Assembly (NCBI RefSeq): GCF_030553075.1
Contig: NZ_CP130701.1
Coordinates: forward strand, 124,001 to 188,000
Direction: 5' to 3'
Source: Halomonas sp. I5-271120
Lineage (GTDB): Bacteria; Pseudomonadota; Gammaproteobacteria; Pseudomonadales; Halomonadaceae
DNA: 64,000 bases
The notes under the pieces are model-generated. The model worked only from the letters and a program-made list of their open reading frames with translations, was not told the DNA's origin and made no database searches. Below are positions 17,219-27,427 of this stretch, piece after piece; the first letter of the stretch is position 1; every line of letters starts with the position of its first letter. A program made the position numbers and the translations under genes.

Positions 17219-19096
17219 TCAGCGATAAAAGCGTGACAGCGCCTTGAGGACTTCCTGAGACGTCGACGCGTCAGGACGGGCCGCATTGAGCGGCTGCATC
17301 TGGTAGTCGTACACCTGGAAGCGGCCAGTCGGCTCGACGTCCACCTGGCGATCCGGCAGCAGAATGCCGTAGCCCATGTAGCTGCCAGAGAGCATCCAGT
17401 CCTTCGAAGAAGCCCCCTTGATCAGGTTATGTCCCAGCGTATAGCGCTGTGGGGCAGCCTCACAGCCCAGCACCTCTTCGAGCAACGTCGGCGCAATATC
17501 GGCATGCTGAGTACGGTAGTCGATCTCGCCCCCCGAATGCCCTGGCAGATGCATGACCAGGGGCACCTCGACCTGTTCACGGGAGTAGTTGCTGCCGTGT
17601 CCCCAGTAGTTCTTGCCATGCTCGTTGAAGGACTCGCCGTGATCGGCGGTGATAACCACCGCCGTGTTTTCGAGAAGACCGAGCGCCTTCAGGTCATCCA
17701 GCACTCTGCCGAGCTGCTGGTCCACATAGTGAGCCGCAGTGCGATAGCGATTGAAATAAGGCTCGGCATCGAAATCAGGGCCCAGCGCCAAATGGTTGAC
17801 GGTCTCCCAGTAAGGAGTGAAACGCGGAAAATCTGGCGGGCTGCTATAGCCGTGGACGGCATCGAAGAACAGGAAGCCGAAGAATGGCCGTTGACCATTG
17901 CCTGGCTCGTCACGTTGGCCACCGCTCTGGCCATCGACCTTGTCATTGCGTGCGTTCCACGCCAGCCAGTCCTCGGTGATCTGTTGATCGCGCTCCCAGG
18001 GCTCGCCCTCAGCGGGCTTCAGGGAGACATCATCGAGCCCCGAGAATACGTTGCGATCAAAGGCAGGACTGACCAGGGTGGCCGACGACAGCACCTTGAA
18101 GCGGTAATCCTGGGACTCGAGGGTGTCCAGCAGCACCGGCGGCTGTTGGCTCGCCGTGAAGGCATCCCAGTAGTTCACCGGCAGCCCATAGAAGAGGCTG
18201 AACACGCCGGCTTTGGTGGAATTGCCACCGCTGAAATGCTCTGAGGCACTGATCCAGCCGGGGCTATGGGCGTAGCGGTACAGATTCGGCATCACTGTCG
18301 GGTTGAGCATGTCGTGACGCAGGGTGTCGATCACCACCAACATGACGTTGTCCGGTGATTCGCTGGCACGACACGCTAGAGGGGCAAGAGGATAATTGAG
18401 GCCATGGCTGGCCTTGGACGACGCGCCCAGCTCAACGTTATCGCGAACTGCCTGCACATCGACCCAGCCCTGCTCGATAAAGAACCGCTTGGCGGTTGCC
18501 GGATAGAACAGCGGAAAATGGCGGGTCATGGCCGTGATTTTCTGGTCATAGAAGGCATCCGCGCAGGCATGCCAGCCATGTACGCCCACCAGTGCCAGAA
18601 AGGTCAGCACAAACGCGAATCGGCTGGCGCCACCGGTGCTGCGCTTCTTGAGCACGCGCCCAAGAACGCCCTGCAGCACCAGCATGCCCAGAATCCCCGC
18701 CAAGGTGATCGAGATGGCCACCCATGAGAAGCTGAAGACGTCTCCGCCAGCGTTGACCAACAGATCGAGGATGAAGCCGCTCAGGTGGAAACGGTATTGA
18801 TCGTAGACCAGCGTATCGAGCAGCAGCAGCAACTGCAGCGAACTGGCCCAGAGCGTTCCGAATAGCCACATCACCCGCCCACGCACCAGCGGTGCGAGCA
18901 CGAAAAGCGGCAGTGCACCCAGCCATACCAGCAGCGAGATATGGCCTGCAAAAACCAGCCCCAGGTAGCCCCACTGAGCAAGCCCGCTGGGTTCGATGTA
19001 GTCGACATAGCGACTGGCGATCGACCAGGCCAACAGCATATTGGCCAGGGTCCAGGCGCCTATCCAGCGCCAGCGAAGAAAGAGAGTAGAACGCAT
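17219..19096 (-). CDS. yejM: YejM/PbgA (LapC)-type inner-membrane sulfatase-fold protein
   Basis: The 625-residue protein has five N-terminal membrane helices (to about residue 190) followed by a large periplasmic alkaline-phosphatase/sulfatase-like domain. Markers of the fold are V-V-I-D-T-L-R-H-D, F-S-G-G-N-S-T-K-A-G-V-F-S-L-F-Y-G, and D-H-G-E-S-F-N-E-H-G. In E. coli YejM senses lipopolysaccharide at the periplasmic face of the inner membrane and controls LpxC proteolysis through LapB. The same role is inferred here from the family. A region of low-complexity acidic and Gly/Gln residues (around residue 400) is an insertion relative to my memory of E. coli. The gene converges with the SDR gene. 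Confidence 0.9.
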   Translation of the reverse strand: MRSTLFLRWRWIGAWTLANMLLAWSIASRYVDYIEPSGLAQWGYLGLVFAGHISLLVWLGALPLFVLAPLVRGRVMWLFGTLWASSLQLLLLLDTLVYDQYRFHLSGFILDLLVNAGGDVFSFSWVAISITLAGILGMLVLQGVLGRVLKKRSTGGASRFAFVLTFLALVGVHGWHACADAFYDQKITAMTRHFPLFYPATAKRFFIEQGWVDVQAVRDNVELGASSKASHGLNYPLAPLACRASESPDNVMLVVIDTLRHDMLNPTVMPNLYRYAHSPGWISASEHFSGGNSTKAGVFSLFYGLPVNYWDAFTASQQPPVLLDTLESQDYRFKVLSSATLVSPAFDRNVFSGLDDVSLKPAEGEPWERDQQITEDWLAWNARNDKVDGQSGGQRDEPGNGQRPFFGFLFFDAVHGYSSPPDFPRFTPYWETVNHLALGPDFDAEPYFNRYRTAAHYVDQQLGRVLDDLKALGLLENTAVVITADHGESFNEHGKNYWGHGSNYSREQVEVPLVMHLPGHSGGEIDYRTQHADIAPTLLEEVLGCEAAPQRYTLGHNLIKGASSKDWMLSGSYMGYGILLPDRQVDVEPTGRFQVYDYQMQPLNAARPDASTSQEVLKALSRFYR

Positions 19097-19366
19097 GATG
19101 GGAAACCGGAAATGACAGTAGAAGCACGCCCGACAGTGACAACACGATTTGCTTGAGAATCACTGCGAGAAAAAATGTTAGCATGCTAATATTAACCGGG
19201 TTCCACCGCCAAGCCAACTCATGACGCCATCACCACCTTCGTATTCTATACAGCTTGCCATTTTTAGGTGATCAGAATGGCATGCTCATCAAGCAATCGC
19301 GCTCCCCACGCTGCGCTCCGTTATCAGCGCCAACGTCCACCGCCGAGATTCGTTGCCAGGCATGCG
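19097..19366. promoter_or_regulatory. yejM upstream region with a perfect 12-bp palindrome
   Basis: The 270-bp gap between trxC and yejM carries the yejM promoter. The palindrome TTAGCATGCTAA lies at 19178-19189 in an AT-rich context, about 80 bp upstream of the yejM ATG, and could be an operator or part of a promoter. The regulator is unknown. Nothing else was seen in the gap. Confidence 0.35.
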
Positions 19367-19825
19367 TTAAAGCAGGTGCGGGGCCAGCCACTGCTTCAGT
19401 TGTGGCCCCTGCATGACACCAGCCTGGCGGGCGACTTCCTGGCCGTGACGGAACACCGCCAGGGTGGGAATACTGCGGATGTTGAAGCGCCCGGCCAGTG
19501 CCTGTTCAGCATCGGTATCCAGCTTGGCGAAGCGCATCCGCGGCTCCAACTCACCGGCCAGTTGCGAGAAGATCGGTGCCATCGCTTTGCAGGGCCCACA
19601 CCAGGCCGCCCAAAAATCCACGACCACCGGCAGATCGCTGCGATTGACCAGGGCATTGAAGTTGGCGCCGTTAAGTTCGACGGGGGCGCCGGTGAATAGC
19701 GCCTGCTTACACTTGCCACAGCGGCCCTGAGCCAGCCGAGCCTGTGCCACCCGGTTCAAGGCGGCACAATGCGGGCAGGCCAGTGTCAGACTGTCGGCGG
19801 TCGCGTCGTTTGATGAGTCAGTCAT
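19367..19825 (-). CDS. trxC: Thioredoxin 2
   Basis: This 152-residue protein has the N-terminal zinc-binding segment that defines TrxC: two C-x-x-C pairs, C-P-H-C near residue 18 and C-G-K-C near residue 36. The thioredoxin domain follows, with F-W-A-A-W-C-G-P-C-K and S-I-P-T containing the cis-proline. It is a cytoplasmic disulfide reductase, and in E. coli it is induced by OxyR under oxidative stress. No OxyR site could be called here. The gene is divergent from the ABC exporter gene. Confidence 0.95.
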   Translation of the reverse strand: MTDSSNDATADSLTLACPHCAALNRVAQARLAQGRCGKCKQALFTGAPVELNGANFNALVNRSDLPVVVDFWAAWCGPCKAMAPIFSQLAGELEPRMRFAKLDTDAEQALAGRFNIRSIPTLAVFRHGQEVARQAGVMQGPQLKQWLAPHLL

Positions 19826-19903
19826 GATGATGTCTCCAAGAATTGATTCAGTCGTAAATTGTCAGAAAGCGGTCAGTCGCTCGTAATATGGCCAAGCGCC
19901 CCG

Positions 19904-19918
19904 CTGCCTTCAAGGCAG
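19904..19918. promoter_or_regulatory. Palindrome in the trxC / ABC exporter divergent promoter region
   Basis: CTGCCTT and AAGGCAG are perfect inverted repeats around a single C. They lie between the divergent trxC and ABC exporter starts. It may be an operator or only a small hairpin; no poly-T follows. Confidence 0.3.
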
Positions 19919-20023
19919 AGCGCCCTATCAAGTTGCCGCCGCTCTTGAGGCTTCTTCTCACTGTTTTTTTCATCGCTCTTTAACCGCTTTTTTGCAGTTC
20001 CACCGAGGCCCTGACATATCCCC

Positions 20024-21811
20024 ATGACATCACGACCGCATCCACGCATCCTGCTTCGCCTGCTTTCGTTGCTAAACCCCTACCGCATCCGCCTGATACT
20101 GGCGGCAGTCGCGTTGCTGGTGGCTTCGGGTAGCGTGCTGCTGGTTGGTCAGGGACTCAAGATGGTCATCGACCAAGGCTTCATCGCTGAAGATGCCGCG
20201 CGCCTCAATCAGGCCTTGCTTGGCTTACTGGTTATCGTTGCTCTGCTTGCCGGGGCCTCGGCGCTTCGCTACTACCTGGTCACCTGGATCGGCGAGCGGC
20301 TGGCCGGCGACCTTCGTCGCCAGGTGTTCGATCATCTGCTGACCCTCGAGCCGGCCTTCTTCGAGCAGGAATCGGCCACCGCCGGCGGAGCCGGTCATGG
20401 CGGTGCCGGAGAGATCCAGTCGCGGTTGACCGCCGACACCAGCGTGCTGCAGAGCCTGTTTGGCTCGTCACTGTCCGTGGCGTTGCGCAATCTGCTCATG
20501 CTGATCGGCGCGGTGATCATGATGGTGGCCACCCAGCCCTGGCTCTCGGCGGTTGTCCTACTGGGCATTCCTGCGACGCTGTTACCCATCCTGTGGTACG
20601 GGCGCCGGGTCCGACGCCTGTCGCGCTCGAGCCAGGACCAGGTCGCCGAGCTTGGCCGCTACGCCGGCGAGGCACTGACCGGCATCCGCACGCTCCAGGC
20701 TTTCGGCCATGAGGATATCGACCGACGCGACTACGGTGCCCGGGTCGAGACCGCCTTCACCACGGCCATCAACCGGACTCGTCAGCGAGCCTGGTTGACC
20801 GGTATCGCCATGCTGGTGGTCTTCACGGCCGTCGGCCTGATGCTCTGGCAAGGGGGGCATGCGGTGCTGGCTGGCGACATGAGTGCCGGCGAGCTATCGG
20901 CGTTTGTTTTCTATGCGGTGCTGGCCGCCGGTGGCGTAGCGGCGCTGGCCGAGGTTGCCGGTGATGTACAGCGTGCCGCCGGCGCTGCCGAGCGCCTGCT
21001 GGAACTGCTCGACGCCCGCCCGACGATCACAGCCCCTGCCGTGCCGCGAACGCTGCCCGACCGGGTCGAGGGAGCAATCGGCATCGAGGCAGTGCGCTTC
21101 GCCTATCCTAACCGTCCAGGCACTCCAGCGCTTGATGGCATCAACCTGCATATCCGCCCCGGTGAACGGGTGGCGCTGGTCGGGCCTTCTGGCGCCGGCA
21201 AGAGCACACTCCTTCACTTGCTGTTGCGCTTCTATGACCCCCAGGCCGGACGCCTTACCCTGGATGGCATCGATCTTCGCGAGTTCGACCCGCACACCTT
21301 GAGGGCCCAGCTGGGGCTGGTTTCGCAGGAGCCAGTGCTATTCTCGGGCTCCGCGGCCGACAACATCCGCTACGGCAAGCCCGAAGCGAGCCTTCAGGAA
21401 GTCCGTGAGGCAGCCCGAGACGCCAATGCTCTGAGCTTCATCGAGGCCCTGCCGGATGGCTTCGAGACTCCCTTGGGGCCCGGTGGGGTGCAGCTTTCGG
21501 GCGGCCAGAGACAGCGGCTGGCCATCGCCCGAGCCCTGCTGCGAGACCCGCGAGTGCTGCTGCTGGACGAGGCCACCAGCGCGCTGGACGCGGAAAGCGA
21601 ACGCGTCGTCCAGGAGGCACTGGACCGCCTGATGCAAGGGCGCACCAGCCTGGTGATCGCCCACCGTTTGGCGACAGTGATCGCCGCCGACCGCCTGCTG
21701 GTGTTCGACCAGGGAAGACTGATCGCATCGGGAAGCCACGCCAGCCTTTTGGAGTCCAGCGCACTCTATAGGCAGCTCGCGAGCCTGCAATTTAGCGCGA
21801 ACATGTCGTAG
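20024..21811 (+). CDS. ABC exporter, fused permease and ATPase (MsbA/BmrA-like half transporter)
   Basis: The 595-residue protein has six N-terminal membrane helices (about residues 15-310) and a C-terminal nucleotide-binding domain. Walker A is G-P-S-G-A-G-K-S-T, the signature is L-S-G-G-Q-R-Q-R, Walker B is V-L-L-L-D-E-A-T-S-A-L-D, and the H-loop is I-A-H-R-L-A-T. All are intact, so the ATPase should be active as a homodimer. Homologues export lipids, drugs or peptides. No lipid A gene (such as lpxK) follows, so true MsbA identity is unlikely. It is monocistronic, 107 bp ahead of the diguanylate cyclase gene. Confidence 0.9.
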   Translation: MTSRPHPRILLRLLSLLNPYRIRLILAAVALLVASGSVLLVGQGLKMVIDQGFIAEDAARLNQALLGLLVIVALLAGASALRYYLVTWIGERLAGDLRRQVFDHLLTLEPAFFEQESATAGGAGHGGAGEIQSRLTADTSVLQSLFGSSLSVALRNLLMLIGAVIMMVATQPWLSAVVLLGIPATLLPILWYGRRVRRLSRSSQDQVAELGRYAGEALTGIRTLQAFGHEDIDRRDYGARVETAFTTAINRTRQRAWLTGIAMLVVFTAVGLMLWQGGHAVLAGDMSAGELSAFVFYAVLAAGGVAALAEVAGDVQRAAGAAERLLELLDARPTITAPAVPRTLPDRVEGAIGIEAVRFAYPNRPGTPALDGINLHIRPGERVALVGPSGAGKSTLLHLLLRFYDPQAGRLTLDGIDLREFDPHTLRAQLGLVSQEPVLFSGSAADNIRYGKPEASLQEVREAARDANALSFIEALPDGFETPLGPGGVQLSGGQRQRLAIARALLRDPRVLLLDEATSALDAESERVVQEALDRLMQGRTSLVIAHRLATVIAADRLLVFDQGRLIASGSHASLLESSALYRQLASLQFSANMS

Positions 21812-21917
21812 CGTGTCGTTAAGTAAGCAAATGTGATTAAAGGTATGGGCATCCCGGCCGATGGTCTGCATATTAGAAAGATGCGCTAATTAGCCGACCT
21901 CGTCGTCACTCACGGTC

Positions 21918-22715
21918 ATGGACGAGCCGATATTCATGTCTACCTTGCTACTCCTCATCATGCCTGCCAGCGTCGTAGTAATCGCCTGGTGGTCGCTCGA
22001 GCACCGCTACCGACGCCCCTTGAGGCAGATGATCGCGCGCATCGACACTCTGGACGGAGGCTCAAACCCAGAGCGCTTGCCACCCAGTCAGACCATGCAT
22101 GGATCGCTGGCGGACCGGTTAGCACAGCGAGTCGACCACCTATGCGCGGCCAACTGCGAGCTGCAGGAACAGGCGATCAAGGACCCGCTCACGGGACTTG
22201 GCAACCGCCGGCTGCTGGAACAGCGTCTCGATATCGCCCTGCCTCTTAGCCGTCGCTGGTTACATGCGGTGTCAGCGCTGGTGATCGACGTCGATCATTT
22301 CAAGGAATATAACGATCTCTATGGTCATCAGGCAGGCGATGAGTGCCTGGTCGAGATCGCCAACGTGCTGCGCGATACCTTCCGGCGCGAGACCGATATC
22401 GTGGTACGTCTGGGCGGCGAGGAGTTCCTGGTGGTGCTGCTCGATGCCGATGAAGAGGAAGCCGTGCGCCTGGCCGAGGCCATGCGTGGCATGCTGCAAG
22501 CAGTAGGTATCGAGCACGAAGCCTCCAGTGTCACCGACGTGGTCACCGTCAGCATCGGCGTTGCCGTCACCCGTTCCGGCGAACCGGTCAGCCTCGACGA
22601 TATCATTGCCACCGCCGATGCCGGCCTCTACGAATGCAAGGAGACCGGCCGCAACCGGGTGATAAGCCGAACGGTCACCCGGACCGATCGGGAGGAAACC
22701 AGCGCGATGGCCTGA
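21918..22715 (+). CDS. Membrane-anchored diguanylate cyclase
   Basis: The 265-residue protein has one N-terminal membrane helix (residues about 8-25), a short linker helix with coiled-coil character, and a GGDEF domain from about residue 90. The active-site loop is R-L-G-G-E-E-F, a functional variant, preceded by D-x-D-H-F-K-E-Y-N-D and D-P-L-T-G-L-G-N-R-R. It should make c-di-GMP from two GTP. No RxxD inhibitory site stands at the usual position. An ATG six codons downstream is an alternative start. There is no sensory domain beyond the membrane anchor. Confidence 0.9.
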   Translation: MDEPIFMSTLLLLIMPASVVVIAWWSLEHRYRRPLRQMIARIDTLDGGSNPERLPPSQTMHGSLADRLAQRVDHLCAANCELQEQAIKDPLTGLGNRRLLEQRLDIALPLSRRWLHAVSALVIDVDHFKEYNDLYGHQAGDECLVEIANVLRDTFRRETDIVVRLGGEEFLVVLLDADEEEAVRLAEAMRGMLQAVGIEHEASSVTDVVTVSIGVAVTRSGEPVSLDDIIATADAGLYECKETGRNRVISRTVTRTDREETSAMA

Positions 22716-23048
22716 TCACTGCATGCATGACCAGCCACGTCCTGCATGTCGCGCGAAGCGGCTTACGTCGTCAGGCCCGTCAGCGTATCGAGCCTGACCT
22801 CAAGGAATCGAAGCAGGTTCCTTGCCGCTATCGACCCATGTCCAGGGTCGTTCCCCAGGCGAGCAAACCGACCTGCCACACTGATCGCCTGGCATGATAA
22901 AGGCCCCACCGTCGTGGCCTCTTAGGGCTATCATGGTGACTCAAGATTGACAGGTAAGGGGATCGCATCTGATGCGCCCTGTCTTACTCAAGCCCAACAG
23001 GTGACGTTATTCACTCCCCTGACCGTCAATGATCAAGGCCAATAGTTC
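22716..23048. other. 333-bp intergenic region
   Basis: This region lies between the diguanylate cyclase and amidase genes. A GC-rich imperfect dyad (GGCC-CAC / GTG-GCC) near 22903-22920, followed by TCTT, may terminate the upstream gene. Nothing else was recognised. Confidence 0.4.
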
Positions 23049-23903
23049 ATGGGCAGACTCTTCGTCATTTTACTGCTGGGACTGGGACTTGGTGCCTGCG
23101 CAGCCCCGGCAGTAGAAACTCGCGACGGCTATAGCGTCGATCATCGCCATACCGCAACGTCTCACTCGAGCCGGGTGCGCTACCTGGTGATCCACTACAC
23201 CGATGCCGATGAGGCCGACTCGCTCAGCGCTCTTACCGGTCCGCGGGTCAGCAGCCATTATCTGATCCCCCCGCCGCGTAGCGGCAAGCCGCCCCCTGTC
23301 TACCAGCTGGTCGACGAGTCACGGCGGGCCTGGCATGCCGGTGCCAGCGGCTGGGCGGGGCGTGAGAATCTCAACGATACCTCCATTGGCATCGAGATCG
23401 TCAATGCGGGGCCGGATCGGCCCTTTGCAGACCTCAAGGACGGTGCGGACGTGACCTGGGCGCCCTTCCCCGACGCCCAGGTCACCGCGCAGATCGCGCT
23501 CGCCCGGGACATCATCGCCCGCCACGACATCGCCCCCACCGCAGTGCTGAGTCATGCCGAGATCGCCCCGACCCGCAAGATCGATCCCGGCCCGGCCTTT
23601 CCCTGGAAGCGGCTTCACGCGGCGGGCATTGGCCCCTGGCCGGATCCGGCAAGGGTCGCCCGCTATCATCGATACTTCACCCAAGCCCCACCCTCGCTTG
23701 GCGACCTGCAGCTGGGGCTTACAGCTTGGGGTTTCGCGCTGGAACAAAGCGAGGTCCTGGATGAAGCGACCCGAGGTGCGCTGCGCGCCTTCCAGATGCG
23801 TTTTCGCCCGGAGGACTACCGCGGGCTCCCCGATGCCGAGACCGCGGCGATCCTCTGGGCGCTGCTGGAAGGCTACCGGCCCGAAGCAATGCCCCACCGC
23901 TGA
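23049..23903 (+). CDS. amiD: N-acetylmuramoyl-L-alanine amidase, AmiD-type lipoprotein
   Basis: This 284-residue protein has a lipoprotein signal (hydrophobic core followed by L-G-A-C, lipidated Cys about residue 18), an Amidase_2 domain and a C-terminal peptidoglycan-binding domain (about residues 215-275). Zinc ligands are suggested by V-I-H-Y near residue 50, and by S-H-A-E and D-P-G-P-A-F-P-W further on. AmiD is an outer-membrane amidase that cleaves the amide between muramic acid and L-alanine, mainly in 1,6-anhydro fragments during wall recycling. It functionally matches AmpG encoded 10 kb downstream. It converges on the CoA-transferase gene with a 12-bp gap. Confidence 0.9.
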   Translation: MGRLFVILLLGLGLGACAAPAVETRDGYSVDHRHTATSHSSRVRYLVIHYTDADEADSLSALTGPRVSSHYLIPPPRSGKPPPVYQLVDESRRAWHAGASGWAGRENLNDTSIGIEIVNAGPDRPFADLKDGADVTWAPFPDAQVTAQIALARDIIARHDIAPTAVLSHAEIAPTRKIDPGPAFPWKRLHAAGIGPWPDPARVARYHRYFTQAPPSLGDLQLGLTAWGFALEQSEVLDEATRGALRAFQMRFRPEDYRGLPDAETAAILWALLEGYRPEAMPHR

Positions 23904-23915
23904 GGCAAGCGGCCG

Positions 23916-25454
23916 TCAGGCGGTGACCTTCATCTCCTCATCGGCCCGGAAGCTGCGCATATGCCCGTCTCGCTCCACGGCCACGTGCCAGATGAGTGCC
24001 TGCTCCAGGCAGTGGGGCGTATGGCCGCCACGCTCCCTGGCCTGCTCGAAGTAGCGCCGCAACGCTGGACGGTAAAGCGGATCGGCACAGTGCTCGATCA
24101 CCCGCTCTGCCCGCTCCCGGGGAGCCAGGCCGCGCAGGTCGGCCAGACCATGCTCGGTGACCAGGATGTCCACGTCGTGCTCGGTATGATCCACATGGCT
24201 GACGAAGGGCACCACGCTCGAGACGTCTCCCCCCTTGGCCAGTGACTTGGTGACGAAGATCGACAGCTGGGCGTTACGGGCGAAGTCACCTGAGCCCCCG
24301 ATGCCGTTCATCATCCGAGTGCCACAGACATGGGTGGAGTTGACGTTGCCGTAGATGTCGAACTCCAGCGCGGTGTTGATGGCAATGATGCCCAGTCGAC
24401 GCACGATGCCAGGATGGTTGGAGAGCTCCTGGGGCCTCAGGATCAGGCGGTCACGGTAGTCGTCCAGACGCGGCCATACCCGCTTGCCGCACGCCTCGGA
24501 AAGGGTGATCGAACAGCCCGAGGCAAACTCCAGCTTGCCGGCGTCCAGCAGATCGAAGGTGGAGTCCTGCAGCACCTCAGAGTACATGGTCAAGTGCTCG
24601 AAGGGGCCCTCGGCCAGCCCGCTCATCACCGCATTGGCCATGCTGCCGATCCCTGCCTGGAGCGGCAGCAGCGAGGCTGCCAGGCGCCCGGCCTCCACCT
24701 CGGCGGTGAAAAAGCCGATCAGCTGATCGGCGATACTCCGGGTATCCACATCCGGTGGCAATACCGTGGAGGGGCTGTCGTGGCCATGGGTGACGACGAT
24801 GGCGGCGATCTTCGCGGGATCGATGGGGATGTAGGGGGTGCCGATGCGCGAGTCCGGCGCCACCACGGGGATCGGCGGGCGAGTAGGGCGCATCTGCGGG
24901 ATATAGATATCGTGGAGCCCCTCCAGCTCGGCGGGAGAATCGAGGTTGAGCTCGATGATCACCTTGTCGGCCAGGATCGCATAGCTGGCCGAATTGCCCA
25001 CCGAATTAGTGGGCACGATACCGCCCTCCTCGGTAATGGCACAGGCCTCAACCACCGCCACGTCGAGATCGGCGAGCTGACGGTTGCGCAGCAGCTCAAC
25101 GGTCTCGGAGAGATGCTGGTCGATGAACATGACCTCGCCGGCATTGATGGCGCGACGCAGGGTGGTATCCACCTGGAAGGGCATGCGTCGCGACAGCACC
25201 TTGGCCTCGGTCAGCCGCTGATCCAGGTCGTTGCCCAACGAGGCGCCCGTCATCAGCGTGATGGAGAGAGGCGTGCGGGCCGCACGCTCGGCTAGCGCCA
25301 GCGGCACTGCCTTGGCCTCACCGGCGCGGGTAAAGCCGCTCATGCCCACCGTCATGCCGTCGGTGATCAGCGCGGCGGCCTCGTCGGCGCTGCACAGCCG
25401 ATCACGCCAATGGGGCCAGCGGCAACGTTCCTGAATGGTGGTCTCGTCATGCAC
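23916..25454 (-). CDS. Acetyl-CoA hydrolase/CoA-transferase family protein (succinyl-CoA:acetate type)
   Basis: The GTG at 25452-25454, preceded by GGAGG, gives a 512-residue protein; an upstream ATG extends into AT-rich leader. Family features are G-M-S-G-F-T-R-A-G near the N-terminus, the N-S-V-G-N-S-A region, Y-S-E-V-L-Q-D (the likely active-site Glu region), and Y-G-N-V-N-S-T-H-V with G-I-G-G-S-G-D-F-A-R-N-A. Such enzymes transfer CoA between succinyl-CoA or other acyl-CoA and acetate, and can replace succinyl-CoA synthetase in the citric acid cycle or detoxify acetate. The exact acyl donor is not determinable. The gene is monocistronic and cytoplasmic. Confidence 0.9.
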   Translation of the reverse strand: MHDETTIQERCRWPHWRDRLCSADEAAALITDGMTVGMSGFTRAGEAKAVPLALAERAARTPLSITLMTGASLGNDLDQRLTEAKVLSRRMPFQVDTTLRRAINAGEVMFIDQHLSETVELLRNRQLADLDVAVVEACAITEEGGIVPTNSVGNSASYAILADKVIIELNLDSPAELEGLHDIYIPQMRPTRPPIPVVAPDSRIGTPYIPIDPAKIAAIVVTHGHDSPSTVLPPDVDTRSIADQLIGFFTAEVEAGRLAASLLPLQAGIGSMANAVMSGLAEGPFEHLTMYSEVLQDSTFDLLDAGKLEFASGCSITLSEACGKRVWPRLDDYRDRLILRPQELSNHPGIVRRLGIIAINTALEFDIYGNVNSTHVCGTRMMNGIGGSGDFARNAQLSIFVTKSLAKGGDVSSVVPFVSHVDHTEHDVDILVTEHGLADLRGLAPRERAERVIEHCADPLYRPALRRYFEQARERGGHTPHCLEQALIWHVAVERDGHMRSFRADEEMKVTA

Positions 25455-25708
25455 GCCCGGGGTCCTCCGTCGCTCAGGGTTGATAATTCGGAAGCTCAAT
25501 GATTGCACGTAAATCATAACTCCACTATCGATATCCGGATTTTATCGGCAATTGTCTAATACATCGACATTTTTAACACGGACCACGCGGCACCCACCCA
25601 ACAGGCTTTTGCCGCCACCCGGGCTTCACCGTACAATACGTGTAACTCTGCCCGCCGGCCATCAGGCCGGCCGGTGCCCGTTCAAGATTCGAAGGAAACG
25701 CCGGACCC

Positions 25709-27427
25709 ATGCGCGCCAGCCAATTGTTGCTCTCCACCCTCAAGGAAACGCCCGCCGACGCCGAAGTGATCAGCCATCAGCTGATGCTGCGCGCGGGCAT
25801 GATTCGCCGTCTGACCTCGGGGCTCTACACCTGGCTGCCGATGGGCCTGCGCACTCTGCGCAAGGTCGAGCGGGTGGTCCGCGAGGAAATGGATCGCGCT
25901 GGAGCCCAGGAAGTGCTGATGCCGGCCGTGCAGCCCGCCGAACTGTGGCAGGAATCCGGCCGCTGGGAGCAGTATGGCCCGGAACTGCTGCGCCTCAAGG
26001 ATCGCCATGACCGCGACTATTGCGTGGGGCCGACCCACGAGGAAGTGATCACCGACCTGGTGCGCAAGGAGATCTCGAGCTACAAGCAGCTGCCGTCGAA
26101 CTTCTACCAGATCCAGACCAAGTTCCGCGACGAGATCCGCCCGCGCTTCGGGGTGATGCGCTCGCGTGAGTTCATCATGAAGGACGCCTACTCCTTCCAT
26201 ATCGATGAAGACTCCCTGAAAGAGACCTATCAGGCGATGTATGACGCCTACGTGCGCATCTTCACCCGTCTGGGGCTGGATTTCCGGCCGGTGATTGCCG
26301 ACAACGGCTCCATCGGCGGCACCGGCTCCCACGAGTTCCACGTGCTGGCCGACTCGGGTGAGGACGATATCGTCTTCTCCACCGCGTCCGACTATGCCGC
26401 CAACATCGAGAAGGCAGAAGCCCTGCCAGCACCGCTGGGCAGTCAGGTCACTGCTGCTGCCGCGAGCGAAGAACTGCGCCTGGTCGATACCCCCGAGACC
26501 AAGACCATCGCCGCGCTGGTCGACAAGCATGGCCTCGCCATCGAGAAGACCATCAAGACGCTGATGGTTCATGCCGACGCCGGTGGCCTGATCGCCCTGC
26601 TGGTGCGTGGCGATCATGAGCTCAACGAGATCAAGGCCGAGAACCTGCCCGAGGTCAAGGCGCCGCTGACCATGGCGACAGAGGACGAAATCCGTGCCGC
26701 CGTGGGCGCGGGCCCCGGCTCGCTGGGCCCGGTCAACCTGGACATGCCGGTGATCGTCGACCGCAGCGTGGCGCTGATGAGCGACTTTGGCGCCGGCGCC
26801 AACATCGATGACAAGCACTACTTCGGCATCAACTGGGAGCGTGACCTGGCACTGCCCAAGGTCGCCGACATCCGCAACGTGGTCGAAGGCGACCCCTCGC
26901 CGGACGGTCAGGGCGAACTGGCGATCAAGCGTGGCATCGAGGTCGGCCACGTCTTCCAGCTGGGCACCAAATACTCCCAGGCCATGAATGCCACCGTGCT
27001 TGGCGACGACGGCAAGGCGGTGCACCCGTGGATGGGCTGCTACGGCATCGGCGTGACCCGGGTGGTGGCCTCTGCCATCGAGCAGAACCATGACGACGCC
27101 GGCATCATCTGGCCGGATGCGCTGGCGCCTTTCGAAGTGGCCATGGTGCCCATGAACGCCCACAAGTCGGAACGGGTCCGCGAGACCGCCGAACGCCTGT
27201 ACCACGAGCTGAAGGCTCAGGGCATCGATGTGCTGCTCGACGACCGGGATATCCGCCCCGGGGTCAAGTTCGCCGACCAGGAGCTGATCGGCATCCCCCA
27301 TCGCCTAGTGATCGGCGACCGCAGCCTCGACAAGGGTGAACTCGAGTACAAGGGACGTCGCGATGAAGAGGCCACCATGGTGCCTGCCGACACCATCGTC
27401 GACTTCCTGCGCTCTCGCATCGGCTGA
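25709..27427 (+). CDS. proS: Prolyl-tRNA synthetase, bacterial type
   Basis: The 572-residue enzyme shows the class II core. M-R-R-A-like start motifs are followed by [13 protein letters not shown] (motif 2), an INS editing domain inserted at about residues 225-395 (with G-x-x-N-I-D-D-K-H-Y), and motif 3 with G-C-Y-G-I-G-V-T-R. The anticodon-binding domain closes the protein ([11 protein letters not shown]). Length is normal for the bacterial type with an editing domain. GAAGGA precedes the ATG. The downstream lytic transglycosylase gene overlaps its stop by one base, suggesting translational coupling. Confidence 0.97.
   Translation: MRASQLLLSTLKETPADAEVISHQLMLRAGMIRRLTSGLYTWLPMGLRTLRKVERVVREEMDRAGAQEVLMPAVQPAELWQESGRWEQYGPELLRLKDRHDRDYCVGPTHEEVITDLVRKEISSYKQLPSNFYQIQTKFRDEIRPRFGVMRSREFIMKDAYSFHIDEDSLKETYQAMYDAYVRIFTRLGLDFRPVIADNGSIGGTGSHEFHVLADSGEDDIVFSTASDYAANIEKAEALPAPLGSQVTAAAASEELRLVDTPETKTIAALVDKHGLAIEKTIKTLMVHADAGGLIALLVRGDHELNEIKAENLPEVKAPLTMATEDEIRAAVGAGPGSLGPVNLDMPVIVDRSVALMSDFGAGANIDDKHYFGINWERDLALPKVADIRNVVEGDPSPDGQGELAIKRGIEVGHVFQLGTKYSQAMNATVLGDDGKAVHPWMGCYGIGVTRVVASAIEQNHDDAGIIWPDALAPFEVAMVPMNAHKSERVRETAERLYHELKAQGIDVLLDDRDIRPGVKFADQELIGIPHRLVIGDRSLDKGELEYKGRRDEEATMVPADTIVDFLRSRIG

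Noticed and set aside
20024..21811. ABC exporter as MsbA
   Set aside because: The core motifs fit any half-size exporter, and lpxK or other lipid A genes do not follow, so the specific name is not justified.
25682..27301. 539-codon open frame on the strand opposite proS
   Set aside because: It is the mirror frame of a well-conserved, high-GC gene, is His/Gly/Asp-rich in the manner of such frames, and has no ribosome-binding site or family motif.
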